Below, piece after piece: positions 47,040 through 59,869 of a stretch of 64,000 nucleotides of DNA. The notes beneath the pieces are model-generated. The model saw nothing but the letters and a program-made list of their open reading frames with translations. It was not told the DNA's origin and searched no databases. The first letter of the stretch is position 1. The number at the start of each line of letters is the position of its first letter. Both the position numbers and the translations under genes were made by a program. Origin of the DNA: Sanguinoderma infundibulare (lineage: Eukaryota; Basidiomycota; Agaricomycetes; Polyporales; Polyporaceae); contig JAVLRN010000001.1 in the NCBI GenBank assembly GCA_032821775.1, forward strand, positions 3,844,001-3,908,000, written 5' to 3'.

Positions 47040-47534
47040 CCAGGCTTAGCAATTCAGCCTTTTGCACGCCATCCCAAGGCAACATCGTCCTCATTACGCG
47101 ATGCTTCTCTGCCGTTTCGTGCTTGCATGTTTGCCTCAGCCTCACCTACGGACGAAGCCTGCCTGGTGGTCCACCTCTCGGATTCACCAGAAGACATGGT
47201 GCACTTTTTCGAGTGCTTCTGCCCAACGTACGTAGCCACAGCATTTCTTGACTACGTTCGCTTACATGCCTGTACCTACTTCGCAGATACCACTTCATGG
47301 AGGCCGATCTCTTCCGCCCCTCTCGGCCGTGATCTGCCTCGCGCATCGCAAGTACCACATCCCGCAAGTCCGAAATGAAGCCCTCACCGCCCTCCAGCTT
47401 GCGCGCCTCGTCACGGTGACATGGCCTACCTCGCCCTATACACGAGCTGCGTACTCCAGAGCGCAGTACTCGACGGCTGGACGCGCAAGGACGTCACTGT
47501 CGAGCATTGCGAGCCGGCGGACCTGCGACGATGA
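47040..47534 (+). pseudogene. BTB/POZ-domain gene relic
   Basis: Plus-strand segments match consecutive parts of the BTB proteins common in Agaricomycetes: ACLVVHLSDSPEDMVHFFEC (about 47,156-47,220), PPLSAVICLAHRKYHIPQVR (about 47,310-47,370) and ALYTSCVLQSAVLDGWTRKD VTVEH. A possible intron separates the first two. The second and third lie in different frames, and the third ends in an in-frame TGA at 47,532 within a segment that otherwise continues. The N-terminal BTB core (the DGVxFRVHR region) is not recognisable. Most easily read as a decayed copy, though an unusual multi-exon gene cannot be excluded by eye. Confidence 0.6.
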
Positions 47535-47911
47535 GTCGACACACGCGTCGTATGGGAACGTTCCTGCTTCTCCGACAACTCTTTCCGCCGACACGATCTT
47601 GTGGTGGAGACCGCCATTCTTCCCGGCGCAAACGTCCGAGACGGGGCTGCCCGCTGGGAGGTGCATGAGTCTTGGTTCAACGACAAGTACTTCCAGGGTA
47701 CTATGAACAAAACGTGTGTAATTTCCGCTTTCTACAGTATAAAGCGATAGTACGGCGGAGAATGGGTATACGCTGGCACTTCGATGGTCGAGGGATGATA
47801 GGACGTCCGGATTGGACATCGACAGTCATTTCAGCCACGCAGCAAAATGGTCTTGCGTTCCGAAAGATCTTGTGCTTGTTCAGTATTGAAGGACGCCTGC
47901 CACATTGAACG

Positions 47912-49716
47912 TTAGCCATGCTGACGGCCAATTTGCGACTTGGACGGACTTACAACTAACACCACGCCATCATCCATTGCCACCATGTTATTAACCCAGA
48001 GGGTTCTGGGCAACACACCCACCGCCTTCTCTACCACGGATGTCGCAGGAATCGCTCTATGTGTGACCCGATAAGGGAGTGTACCGAAGACCTGCGCTGG
48101 GGATGACAGAATGCGTGACTGTTCGAGTGGACGGATGAAGCGCGAAACCATGTTGGCATCCTCGTCCAAGTCACTGCCCGTCTGCCGTCCTTCAAGGTTC
48201 ACGAATGGGTGGACATCGAAGGTGAGGAGATCGAATGTGTTTGCGCTGGCGCCAATAAAGGATATGACAGCTCTGGAACCGCAGACCGATATGTGATGAG
48301 GCCGCTCGGTAAGACGCACACATTGCACGCCATTGCTGCCCCAAGCATCCCAAGGGATCGTCAGGGGCGCTGCTCGACCTGAATCTTTGTTGAAGCGCAA
48401 GATGGTCGCCGCGGACAAGAGGCTCGAGACGGGGATCAAGAACAGCAGCTCTTCGGGGGCAATTCTTTTGGGTCTAGGCCCAGGCTTCGCCTGTCGAAGT
48501 TGATATGCTATGGCGACGATCCGCAGAGCAGGATCCGGAAGGAATGCCGAAGATCCAGAAGAGACCGCGAGGGATGGATGAGGGATGGAAGTTCCAGAGT
48601 TCTGGACGTCGAACCAGCGCGCGACGTACGATCCTGCGGGGATTAAGGGTGGCAATTGCAGCACGGCACTAGAGGGGCCATGGGGATGGATGTTATGGAT
48701 GGTGATGCGGTCTCCCACATGGAGTATGTTGCATTCGTCGAGCAGGCAGAATTCGAATTTTCCATATCTGTCCTGATGCTGCCGTTGCGACTTATCAGTA
48801 AGACGAAATAATGGCCAAACAGAGTGCCGTGGTACTTACGTCCCAGACGACCTGTCCGGTTTTCCAGTTCCACACGCGCACGTAAGTTGCTTCAATCGTG
48901 CCACGAATGGCCCAAGCTATCAGATCGCCATGGATCTGGGCCGTGTCCGAGTTGTATAACTCACGGACATTGGTCCCGGTGCCGTCGATGTGGAGAGTGG
49001 GCTGCGCAGCGAGTGGATGAGGTTGACCGCTTGCGATGGAATACAGATGGCATGTCCCAGACCACGTGGCGCTACGCATGACAGCGTCAGAATGACCCCG
49101 ACTTACGGTCTATGCTGGTGAGACTGTTTACCTGGCTGCTTCGTCGCTAATCTCTAACAATACGAGCAGATCCTGGGAGGAGGCCACGCAGCACCGAGAC
49201 AAAGGATCGCGGATATCATTCTCGAGGCTGACTGTCCAAATTCGCAGGGTCACTGCTCGTTGTCGAGAAGCTGGACGAACGATCCAGGCTTGTCCGTCCT
49301 TTCGGACAAGCACGACGTCTCGGGAGTCTAGGATCCAATGCGCGTAGTCGTTACCATCGAAAATAGGATGTCCGAATCCGGGGACGGTGAACAGTGACGC
49401 AGTTGGGGACTCGCGCTCTTGCAGGAACGTGCGGAGCTTTGCCAGGCGATCGGCGTAGGTTAGGTCGGACCGATTACCATCGATCATGCCCGCTTTCCCG
49501 AGTTCAAGCTTGTATTGCAACACGATAGCATCGTCGATGATTTTCGACAGCGTACGGCAGACCTGGTATGTTCACTGTTAAGCCGCATTGTTCGCCTTCG
49601 GTTTCGAAGAGACGCACCTTCTTGCAGTTTAGGATGTTTCCGGCATCGAGGTTGTACAGTACACGAATCCAGATCTCTTCTGGCAGACCGTCCAGTAGAG
49701 TATACCGAGTACACAT
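47912..49716 (-). CDS. F-box protein with beta-propeller-like C-terminal region
   Basis: Exons 49716-49618, 49562-49132, 49071-48840 and 48778-47912 give 542 aa. The F-box is clear and interrupted by intron 1 (LLDGLPEEIWIRVLYNLDAG, then VCRTLSKIIDDAIVLQYKLE). The remaining ~480 residues alternate short strands with WD-like phrases (HWILDSRDVVLVRKDGQAWI, VRVWNWKTGQVVWD, VLWVNNM-type ends). This is the layout of basidiomycete F-box proteins whose C-half is thought to form a propeller. The last exon could instead splice at GTAAGT (47,959) to the CAG before 47,917, trimming the tail to VHG; both end at the same stop codon. Substrate unknown. Confidence 0.78.
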
Positions 49717-50518
49717 AATGAGAGAAGGAGAGAAAAGACCCGCGGAGATTGCGTGGCGACTGAGAACTTGGAAGCTGAGAACGGAGAACGGATAAGATCT
49801 GCAGTCTGCAGCCTTCCTCAAGCGCCCACTGTTGCCTGAGGCGTCTAAACGCTACCCCGGGCTCCAACTCGAACCACTACCATACCTGCGACCAGACAGT
49901 AAATTCCGCCTAATTGATGCGCAGGTCGTTTGTCTCCAGAACGAGTTGCATCTATGCACATTTTGAACCTCTCATCAATGGAGGCACGAGGACAACCCCT
50001 GACGAGCCCGACGCGTCGCAAGACGCACACGAGTTGGAGGGCAAGGCGGAAATCCAAGGAGAAGCTGAGCGAGAAGCTTGATCTGTACTTGGACGGGAAG
50101 AGAGCAGACGTGGAGAGGAAAGAAATACGCGAGGTTGTTGCGATACCGGTCGAGAAAGGTGCGTTCCGCGACTTGGAGGAGGGGAACCGGGTCAGCGCAC
50201 ACCCAGGATTCGCCCACTGGCGGGGCTCGGCATGGCTTGCCGCTGGCTTTCACATCCGCTGCAAGTGCTATCCAGAACCGATCGAGATAACGAGCATGGC
50301 GCACGCCGTGATGCAGCTAAACGGCGTCGTATTTATTCATGAACGTCACAACTCGTAATCAGACAACATAACAACACATTCAAAAACGTACACAGCGACG
50401 AGCGTGCAGTGCCATCAGCCACAGGTGTGGTCGTAGACAATCGAACAGGAAACTAATCAAGGATTCGTCGTAACTCAGATTTCAAGACTCCGTCGCTCGG
50501 CAGACCTGCCAGTCACCC
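49717..50518. other. Gene-free interval, ~800 bp
   Basis: Promoter of the F-box gene and 3' flank of the dioxygenase. A 142-codon plus-strand frame (49,930-50,358) with Lys/Arg-rich start is open but has no splice support, family motif or conserved feature. An antisense frame of similar length exists too. Not called. Confidence 0.35.
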
Positions 50519-53500
50519 CTAGTTCGTTCCGTACTGCGACGAAAAAAAGTGTGTCAGAAACAGTCGACGACGAAAAAGCAACTACAACTCACTGTAACGG
50601 TCATGCTGTCAGGCCAGTAGCTCGGCAGTCCAATGTTGTCCGTGTACATGTCGAACTCGACGCCGAACTTCTTGACCTCCAGCCTGCTGATCGTGCCCGC
50701 CGGGCCCTTCGCGCGCTGCAAGTTAGGGAGCTGGAAGATGTTCTTCACGATCTCCACGACGATCTACAAGCAAGCGCGCGGGTCTCTAAGTCCGCCTTCT
50801 TCGATCTGCAAAAGGGGAAAAAGACGACGTACCTCCTCCGCCGGGGAGCTGCCCAACGCCTTGTAGAAGCTCGCCTCCTGCACGACGTCATACGACTGCG
50901 CAGGGCGGCGAGGGTCGACCTTCAACGGATCGGGGAAATCGGCCGCCTGCGATAAGAAGGCGGAAGCGCGAGATCAGCCTCGTGGAGTTACAGGAACGGT
51001 ACCGAACAGAACGCAGACTTACGTTCACGAGCGCGTCCTTCAAGTCCAGGACCAACGTCTGCTTGGGCTGAGTCGCGGACGCGCTGGGAGCAGCATCCTC
51101 GCGCAGAACGGCGGCGAACTGTGATCGTGCGCGTGAGCATCATCCAGCCTGACCATGAGAGGGGGCCGAAGATAACTTACCTGAGGAGCCAACCCTGCAT
51201 CCAAGTCATCAAACATTTATGTCAATGATGGTTCGACTGTGGTGATCAATGGAGCACTCACGTTGCGCCTCCCTAACGTATCCCTTCAACAGCTCGCGAC
51301 TCGCCGTGTCGTTCGCCTTCGCGAGCTTCACGACTTCAGCCCGCTCCGTCGTCCGGTCCGCGCCAAGGTAGAAGTCCACGATCTCGGCCACACCTGTAAT
51401 GCGACGATAAGCCGTTCACATTCTCAAACTTGGGTGAAGGGAACCTTACTCTTTGAGAGGGAGACAGACGAAGCCACAGCGAAGCCAAGGATGTCCGCGA
51501 CAAGCTGGTCATGAGGCGTCCCCGACTGGGAGATCTTCTTGAGGAAGTCGTGCGCCGGCTCGTGCGATTGGAACAAGAAATTGGAGATGGTCTGGATGAC
51601 GAGGCCAGGGACGGCGTCCGTCAGGGCCTTCTCGATGAACTGCGAGAGGACCTGGGCAAAGTACGACGCGCGCCTGCTGATCGACCAGTTGTTCTCCGGC
51701 AGCGTGTTGAGGTAGACGGCGGTGAAGACGAGCTTCAGCATGTCGCGCACCTCGACCGGGGTGAGCACACCGTCCGGCTTGTCGGCAGTCTTCAGCGAGA
51801 TGCCCAGCTAACACCAAAAATCCTATTAGCATGGCACTCGCTTGGAAAACGCGCGCTACGTCCTACCATAAACTCAGACACCCAGTACACTGGTGCGAGG
51901 TTGATCACATTGCCGACGATGTCGAGACGAGACCCGGCGAGACCGTCGACCTTGAGCGTGCGCTGCTTGATCAACTTCTGCACGGTCGCGCCGAACCACT
52001 GCTTATGCGCGTTAACCGCATCCGGTGTCGGGAAGAGAGCCTGGGTTAGCGCGAGCTTGCGAGCCTCGGCGCTGTGCAGGGGTTCAGTAAACGCAGACAC
52101 AACACAAGGAGATCACACGGGAGTACGTACACATCAGCAACAATGGAGCAGTTGCTCGTCGTGCGCTCAAATACCTCGCTCTCGACAGTGTGGTAGTGCG
52201 TGTGATCCTTCAAGATCTTGCTGATATCCGCGACGGAATCGATGATCTTGTCCACGGGCTTCGCAATAGGGCGGTTGAACTCGTATTGGTCAACGAGGTG
52301 CAGCTTTGTCAAATTGGTCTTGGTAACCTCAGGGGTGAAGAATGGGAACAGGCCGTAGACGTTGGTCTATGCCGAGCGGGTGCATCTGCTCAGCATCGCA
52401 ATATTGTGTTAAGTATCGGGGATGCATACCGGGGGGTAGTGCCTGGGGAGGTGCCGGAAGAGAAGCCTGGGGAGCGCTGCACCGAACGCGCCATTGTTAG
52501 GGTCACGGGCACAGTCCTGGAAACCCCACGCTGTAAGGTTTGCAGCTGTGCGAGAGCAGAACAAAAGTCAGTGTCATGCGCCCATGCGGGGGTTCATCGC
52601 CCATGTGCGGAGAACAACGTACGTGTGTAGTCAGTGGTGTAGAAGCGGTCCCCTAGAACAACAGAAAGGAGTCAGCACACTGGTTACACACAGCGCGGTG
52701 AATTGAGAATTGCCGCATGACATCATGGCAAACGCTGGTGCCTCGTGAAACACATACCGCGAACAAGAGCAATGGCGTCGCTGAGAATCGCGCGCGTCAT
52801 GGTGTAACCACAGCAGAGGCCTGAAGCAGGCCCAAGGCCCAAAATTTCCTAGATCACCGATGAAACACACGTCGGTCAAGTAATACGTTCAACACGATGT
52901 CGGGCGGTGCCTACCTCCGCTTGCAGGCCAGGATAGAGTTCCAGGTTATCGATGTGTCCGTACAGCTGGCGCGCTGCGTTCTGTGAAGCATGACACGTCC
53001 ATCAGCTCCACCCGCGACATAACCCAATGACACATGACTGCGCATGCCACCGGCGGCAGAAGTGGTGGACTGCCCGGGAAGCGAAGAGAACAAAGACGCA
53101 TGGGCCAGTGGCAGGGAAGCTGAGAACACGCACCGCGATCTCAGGGTCCGAGTTCCATTCCTCGAACGTCTCAAACCGCTTCAAGCCCAGCCACGCTCGG
53201 AACTCGTTCATCGTGCACACGCCCCACTGCCGCGCCTGCACCATGCCCAGCATCTCGACAAGGCGCAGGTTGGCGGGCGAGCCGCGCGCACGGTATGCGC
53301 CCGCCGGCTTTTCAGTGGCGTCGTGAAGGATCTTCGCGAGGTCGTCATCGCTGAACCGGCCGTTCGTGCGCTTGAGGCCTGCAAAGGTACGAGTGCGGGG
53401 GTCGGGGTCAACGTCCTTCCAGGCGGTGATGACTCCCCCAAGGAAGTCCGGGAGTTCAAGTTTGTCAAGTGGCTTCCCAGAGTCCTTGAAGGCACGTTGG

Positions 53501-55294
53501 AAGATGTTATCCGTCCACTCAATGTCCTTCAGCGCCGTCGTAGCATGCCACTAGATGTTCATATGACAAGAACAATTAAGTTTTCAAGAATGGTCATGAT
53601 GCAGGGAAGAAGACGTACGCGGTAGAGGACGTTGAACTCCACCGAACATTGGTTTCCGTCTCCACGGCCGACCACCTGACCATCATCTGTCGTGATGGGC
53701 TGCACCAAAGTTCAATCGCAGCACAAATAGGATTCATGGAGAACGTAGACTTACATCAAAGGGGTTCATGCTCCAAGTGATCCCGTCGCGGCCAAGCCCG
53801 AGGAATCCGGCAACGTAGTCACCAAAGATCATCGCCATGAAATTTCCGCAGCTTCAGACACAGCAAGTCAACACCACCAGATCCAAAACGAAGGTTCGGA
53901 AAGCATACTTTACAAGGCGAGCAGTCTGGAAGATCTCCTCATCTTGACGGGCGCGCTTATCGGCATCGGTCGGTGGGGGATCCGTCCAACGACCGCGCTC
54001 GTTCAGCTTCAAGAGCATCTCGGCGATGTACTACGGAGCAACGGCAAATTCAGTTGCCCGATACGTTCTTGTACGGCAGCTATGAAACTACTTACGTTGT
54101 GATTGCGGCTGAAGAGCACGAGCAACGCGGACGCTGCAGGGGGGACAAAGATGAGCCTGTCCTCGGCGAACGCGTCGGGGTAGAGAAGACCGCGGCCCTG
54201 GTCCTTGTCGCGCACGGAATCCTGCTCCTTCTGATTTGTGCCGTACAAGATAGAGAGATCGAGGTAAGAAGACGTATTGTTCTTGGTCATATCCCGAGGG
54301 TCGGTGCGGAACAGCATGTGCGTCACGAGCGACGCGTATGCGAACGTCATGGAGGAGTTTCCTCCTGGGTGGTTTTGAAACTGCGACAAAATTCAGTGAG
54401 CACGCTCCTCGTAATGGTGCATTAGATATACGTACGTCGCGAGCCTTCAACAGGGAATCGAAGACGTCCGCAGGATCAGGGAGATTGTTTGTTGGAAGAG
54501 GGTACTTGCTCTGGACACTGCGGGCGTACGGCGTCCCCGCCTGACCAAGACTGGGCATGTTGACATTGTTCCCGCTCCCGTCTGCACTGCGGAACGTGAA
54601 TGGAAGGCGTGGAGGGGCCGGTGCGCCTTGCAACCCGGGGGCAGGAACAGACGGCGCCGGGGGCTGGAAGCCAGGGGGATAATCGGTCCCAATGTAGGTC
54701 ACGGGAGGGTGCGGCAAGGTGTTGTAGAGCAAAGTGATGACCTTGTTGTTGAGGCTAATCGATTCCGGTGAACCCTCCGGAAGATAACACAAAATAGAGA
54801 GCGTCTTGGTGAACTACAGTAAAGTCGACGGTCAGTTGCATGTATTATCGAACGATACTCCGCCCACAACACTCACCAGTTTCTTGCGATCATCAAGCGC
54901 AGTCGAGTGAAGGAGCTGGTCAGCGAACGCTTCATAGGTCTATGTGTGCACGCAGAAGTAAGCACTCAGTCACTCGGTGCGCGATGTGTATGAACTTGCC
55001 GTCGGGTCTAAGGCGGTCCTGATCAGAGGAGGGGCGACTTTCAAGCTGTCCTTGATGCCGCGGACTACCTTGAACAAGTCAGAGTGTGGGTCGCTCCTGG
55101 TCGTGCTCGTGATGGGCTGGGCCTCGGAATCATAGCGACCATCCGGAGCACTAGGGAGAGGACGGGACGAGAGGAACTGTGCATCGGCAAGGGTCTGTGT
55201 GGGGGAGTGATGGGAATCAATCAGATGACGGCCAGATCGGACAGATTCGACGTCAGGTCGCGCTTACCACGGCATCCAGTAGACCCAGGGCCAT
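50519..55294 (-). CDS. Ppo-type fatty acid dioxygenase (linoleate dioxygenase, heme peroxidase plus inactive P450-like domain)
   Basis: Psi-factor-producing oxygenase family: the N-domain oxygenates C18 fatty acids to hydroperoxides used as developmental oxylipins. Twenty-two exons from 55294-55268 to 50533-50519 (others include 55194-55000, 54813-54436, 54380-54096, 53550-53134, 52366-52131, 51807-51450 and a 14-bp exon 51194-51181); 1,102 aa. Peroxidase landmarks: SLVTHMLFRTDPRD (distal His), SSYLDLSILYGTN, and EFNVLYRWH with the catalytic Tyr and proximal His. The C-half keeps a P450-like K-helix (YVREAQRLAP, an ExxR). In the heme loop, PDPLKVDPRR is followed by PAQSYDVVQEASFYKALG, with no cysteine, so heme-thiolate chemistry is not expected. 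Intron 54940-54999 is GC-AG. Likely a stand-alone dioxygenase. Confidence 0.9.
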
Positions 55295-57051
55295 GTTGTG
55301 GTTTGGAGAGTGGGTGAAAGACGGGGACGATGTGGGCTGTGGTGAATGGAGAGGCCTGCTGGAGATGGTCAGGGTAAATATACCATAGGGACGTTGGCCC
55401 AGCCCAGTCGGGATCGAGAATGGGTGACGGGCACGGTGGAAAGCGAAGAAGGCTGTTGTGCCCGCCGGGGAATCAAAGTTCCGTCAAACGTAAGGCGTCC
55501 AATTGGGGAGCAATAGCGGCTCGTTTAGATCACGAAAGACAAATAGACAAGCCTACCCCTGGCCCGACCGATTGCGACTAATAGCCAGGGCCGCAAGGTT
55601 GAAGGTGTCTGGGGAGACGGCCGAGCTGCTGGTCCATGTCATACGAAAGCGCGAAGATGGATGCCTGATATGGACGTGCGGGGTTGAGAGAGGGCTGGTG
55701 AACGATCGAGGGCCCATGACTGCTCGCTACTGCTCGCGTCCGAATAGCATACGGGGGAGAAAAGGCGGGGTCGAGTACACGGTTTGAGTTAGATCTCATG
55801 CATCGGTGGACAGATGACGAGCTTGGTGCATGCGTGTCTGGTATGATGCAGAGCTTCCCTTGGGCTGTCGTTGGGATTGATATGGCACAGGGCCAAGACA
55901 CAAGTCAGGAGGGCGGGGGACAGAACGTTACGCGGGCGTCATGGCGCAATTCCAGCGCCGAGACGATAAGCACGTCTTGATATTCGCTGGAAGCAGCACG
56001 GAGATAGTAGCAAAGGTATCGACACCGGAGTGGCGGAAACAAAAGACGACCGGAGTTGGGGCAACTGCAGACGACATAGCGATCCCTCCGAGAGTGTCCC
56101 GGACAAGGCTCGCACGGGTGGCATATTGTCTTCCCGATCAGATCTAAGCGTCGGTTTGCTTCCGCTACTGGGCGCTTAAGGGGCGGGGCAGGGCTCTGTC
56201 GCGGAGGGACACCGCCCATCTTTCCTCCATCTGAAGCCATCTGCCCATGATCTCTTCTCTGATACACTTTCATGACCAGCCATCTGCCACACCTCCTACA
56301 CCGCCCCATCGTCTCTGTCATTCTAGTACAACAATAATCATTTCAGTCGTCTTCTAGGTTCTTGACCTCCACATAGTCGTGTTTCAACCGCATCGCATCA
56401 GTCTCCCAAGTCCCCGAAATCCCTCGGAACCTCCTCTCGCTGTGTGTTCTCTCCGCTTTGCCCGGTTGGGAGTGTGTTCCTGCCATCTGCGTTGGTCTAC
56501 TGCCGCCATGTACTCCACTCCAGCTCGAATAAAGCTCGGCCTTGATAGGACCACACAACTCAACGCCGCCAAGAAGTACTTTCTTGTCCTTGTCGCGACA
56601 CTATGCTGTGAATCCTCGGCTTCTTGGTCTTTCTGGGCCAGAATATAGCCTGCGGCGATTTCCGATCCAAGGCCTCTCGCATAGCACTCGCGCATAGGGA
56701 CCTATCGATCGGGTCCAGCTGCAACGTCCGAATCAACTTGGCTCCTATCCTTTGTCGTTTCAGAGTCGCCGGCGTCGATCAGTTGGCGGCCCATCGACAT
56801 CCGCTGCACCCTGTGCGCCGCCGACCCCGACGCGCCCAACTCCACTCTGGCATGCGACATCACAACATCTCTACACCGCCGTCGCCGAGAAACGATCACT
56901 CGCCAATATATAATTACAAGCCCTCGCTCCCATATGGGTAAGTTTGTTCCGGGCTTCGTGCATATATTGCCCACTGTGCTCACCATCTTCCTCCCCACGT
57001 TTTACGACCCTCACGACTGCTTCCTACGCCTATTCAGGTTCACGACCCGCC
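55295..57051. other. Gene-free interval, ~1.8 kb, divergent promoters
   Basis: Longest empty stretch, between outward-facing dioxygenase and DUF2235 genes. A TATATAAT element near 56,907 lies about 140 bp before the DUF2235 ATG. Several short frames occur on both strands without family features. No repeat, tRNA or transposon end was recognised. Confidence 0.4.
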
Positions 57052-59869
57052 ATGTCCTCCCCCAGCGCAACCCCCTTCCTCGACTCTCGCACCAGCTCTC
57101 AAAGCACAACTCCGCGCACTTCTACCGAGTCCGCACCTCCGTATCCTAGACCCATGACCCCGTCAAGCGGGCACTCGTCATTGGCTGAGACAGGTGACAA
57201 CGACATCATCCCCCCCTACCACCCTGCAGCTCCCAGGACGCTCGTCCTATGCTTCGACGGTACTGGCGATCAGTTCGACTGTGATGTGCGTAATTAATAT
57301 TCACGGGGTTGTACACATCCTGCGTTCTGCTCCGGACGCACCTAGTATAGCATGTGGCTAACGCCCCATGCCTCTCATAGAACTCAAATGTCGTCAAGTT
57401 CTTCCGCTTGCTCAAACGCGATGATCGCAGGGAGCAAATGGTGTACTACCAAGTTCGTGACGTCACCGTCATCCTGATGTCGATCGCGATCGTATACTAA
57501 CCTGTGCGCTGCGTGCCTCTCTCCTCCCTCGTCCAGACTGGGATCGGGACCTACACAAGCACACAATTCGCAACCTCCCTTGGACAGTCTATCTCCAAGA
57601 CTCTCGACGCGGCCGTCGCATGGAACCTCGATGCGCACGTCATGGGTACGTGCACTCATATCCCTTTTCGCGATCCGTTGCTGAATCTATTACCTCGCAG
57701 ATGGCTATGAGTTCCTGATGCAGAACTGTACGATCTACCTCCATTTCCATTTCTAATGCAGTGTTAACCTTCCTCCTTTCCTTTCTTGGATGGACACAAT
57801 TCATTGACAGACGAGGCGGGAGACAAGATCTGCCTTTTCGGGTTCTCCCGTGGGGCGTACACCGCCCGCGCTCTCGCCGGAATGCTGCACAAGGTCGGCT
57901 TGCTACCTCCGTCCAATCACCAGCAAATCCCATTCGCGTACAAGATGTACTCGCGCGAGGACGAACTGGGTTGGAAGCAAAGTACCGCGTTTAAGAAGAC
58001 ATTCTCCATCGACGTCGACATTGACTTCATTGGCGTTTGGTGAGTCCCTTTCTAAGTCTTCCAACTCCGCGTCCATTGCAGCGCCGTGCATAGCATGCAC
58101 CTGCGCCATCTGGCATATCGCTTCTCAGGGCACCATACATTGAATTTGCTTCACCCGGCTCCTTGTCAGACATCTGACTGATCCTTCCACCGTTTAGGGA
58201 TACGGTCTCCTCCGTTGGCTTCATCCCGCACCGTCTTCCCTTCACGGCATCCAACATGGCCATTCGCGTGTTCCGCCACGCGCTCTCGCTCGACGAGCGC
58301 CGCGCCAAGTTCAAGGCGAATCACTACAACCGCCCGTCCGATTGGGAGTCAAAGCAGGGCACGCACGGCGATATGCCTCGCCCCATGGCACGGCACCCGA
58401 GCACGAGCGCGCGTCGGAAGTTACGCAAGAACCCGACCAAGGGCACGCCCGCTAACGCGCGGTCGCCCTCGACGTCTCCGTCAAGGTTCGCAAACTTGAC
58501 GCGCGAGCTGACGCGTGCGCATGCCAAGGAGTCCAGTGCTGCCACCGATTCAACTGCCGTCGGCACCCCTGCAGGCACGGTCAAGAACTCCGTTTTCGCT
58601 GCCGTGGAGGAACAAGTTGTCAAGGTGGAGGAGGTGTCAGAGGACGTGGCCGAGGTGGTCGTTGAGAAGACGTCAGAGGCCGTCGCGATCGTGAGCGAGG
58701 ACGGGTCCAAGTTCTGGAAGCATGCTAGGGGCAAGTTCGACACGTTCCGGACGCTCATGCGCAAGAAAAAGGGCAAGCGGCTTACCGAGGAGGAGCAGGA
58801 GTTCAACAAATCCCAGCCAAATCTGGTCAACACCGAGACAGACGTCAAGGAAGTATGGTTCGCAGGCTGCCACTCTGGTGAGTACCCTCAATTCTTCTCT
58901 CCTCCCTTCTTATCCCGCACGCCGCACACACGTCCAAGTCCCCAGCTGCGTCAACGTCATGATTTCTGATCAGCGCCCACGCGCTTCTCTTCCCTTCATG
59001 CACAGACGTCGGCGGTGGCTCAGTGCCCGACAGCGAGAAGCACTCGCTGGCGCGCATCCCGCTCCGGTGGATGATCCGCGAGGTGTTCCGCACCAACACC
59101 GGCATTCGCTTCCACTCCGAGCTCCTGAAGGAGATCGGCCTGGACCCCGCGTCTCTCTGGCCGCTCGCGAAGCCCTCGTACGAGTTTGGGCCCGCGGGGC
59201 TGCCGTACCCGCCCCAAATCCCGCCGCTGATGCCCCCACCGTTCCAAATATCACTCGATCCGCCAACGCCCCCAGAACGTTCGCCGGTGGAGGTGGAGAA
59301 GAAGCTCATGGAGGCGCAGACGGTCTTCTCCGCTCAGGCCCAGACATGTGATCAGGAGGATACTGCTGCTTCTCCCGCGGCACACGCGCGGCACGTGTCA
59401 GTGTCGACGACGGGCACTAGTACTCTCGTCGGGTCGACGAGGACGACGGCCGCGAACGTTCTGCACGCCGAGCCTGTTGCGGAGCTGACTGTGGACGAGA
59501 AAGCGGAAGATCACCAGGACGCGCTGTGCCCCATCTACGACCAGCTCAGTCTCGCGCCGTGGTGGTGGACGCTCGAGGTCCTCCCGATCGAGCAGCGTAA
59601 GCAGGATGAGCTCAACCGATGGCAGAAGTACACCTCGTGAGTGTGCCCTCTTTACCCTCACCGCGCACGCCCTTGTTCTGACCCCGCGATGCTCTTTTCC
59701 ACGCAGCTTCAACCTTGGACGCGGGCGCACAGTGCTGGTGGCTCCGGGCACACAGCATTTCTACGTGCACTATACCGTGAAGCTCCGGTTGGAGGCGGAG
59801 AGCCTGCCCGGGGGACCGTACAGGCCCAAGGCGAAATGGGGAAGCCTGCAACCAGTCTATGTGGACTAA
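57052..59869 (+). CDS. DUF2235 (Tle1-like alpha/beta hydrolase) protein 1
   Basis: Eight exons: 57052-57285, 57381-57452, 57534-57645, 57701-57727, 57811-58039, 58198-58877, 59006-59636, 59707-59869; 715 aa. DUF2235 is the domain of bacterial Tle1 type VI lipase effectors; fungi have their own large families, mostly unstudied. Motifs in order: LVLCFDGTGDQFD (oxyanion region), CLFGFSRGAYTARALAGMLH with GxSxG nucleophile, DIDFIGVWDTVSSVG with an Asp, and VWFAGCHSDVGGGS with the His. Between ~320 and 460 is a long charged insertion with helical Val/Glu-rich repeats (VVKVEEVSEDVAEVVVEKTS) missing from copy 2. The C-terminus carries a WWWTLEVLP block and a small beta-rich domain. No signal peptide. 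Confidence 0.9.

Noticed and set aside
49930..50358. 142-codon plus-strand frame between F-box 2 and the dioxygenase
   Set aside because: An equally long antisense frame exists, there is no conserved motif or promoter signal, so chance opening is likelier.
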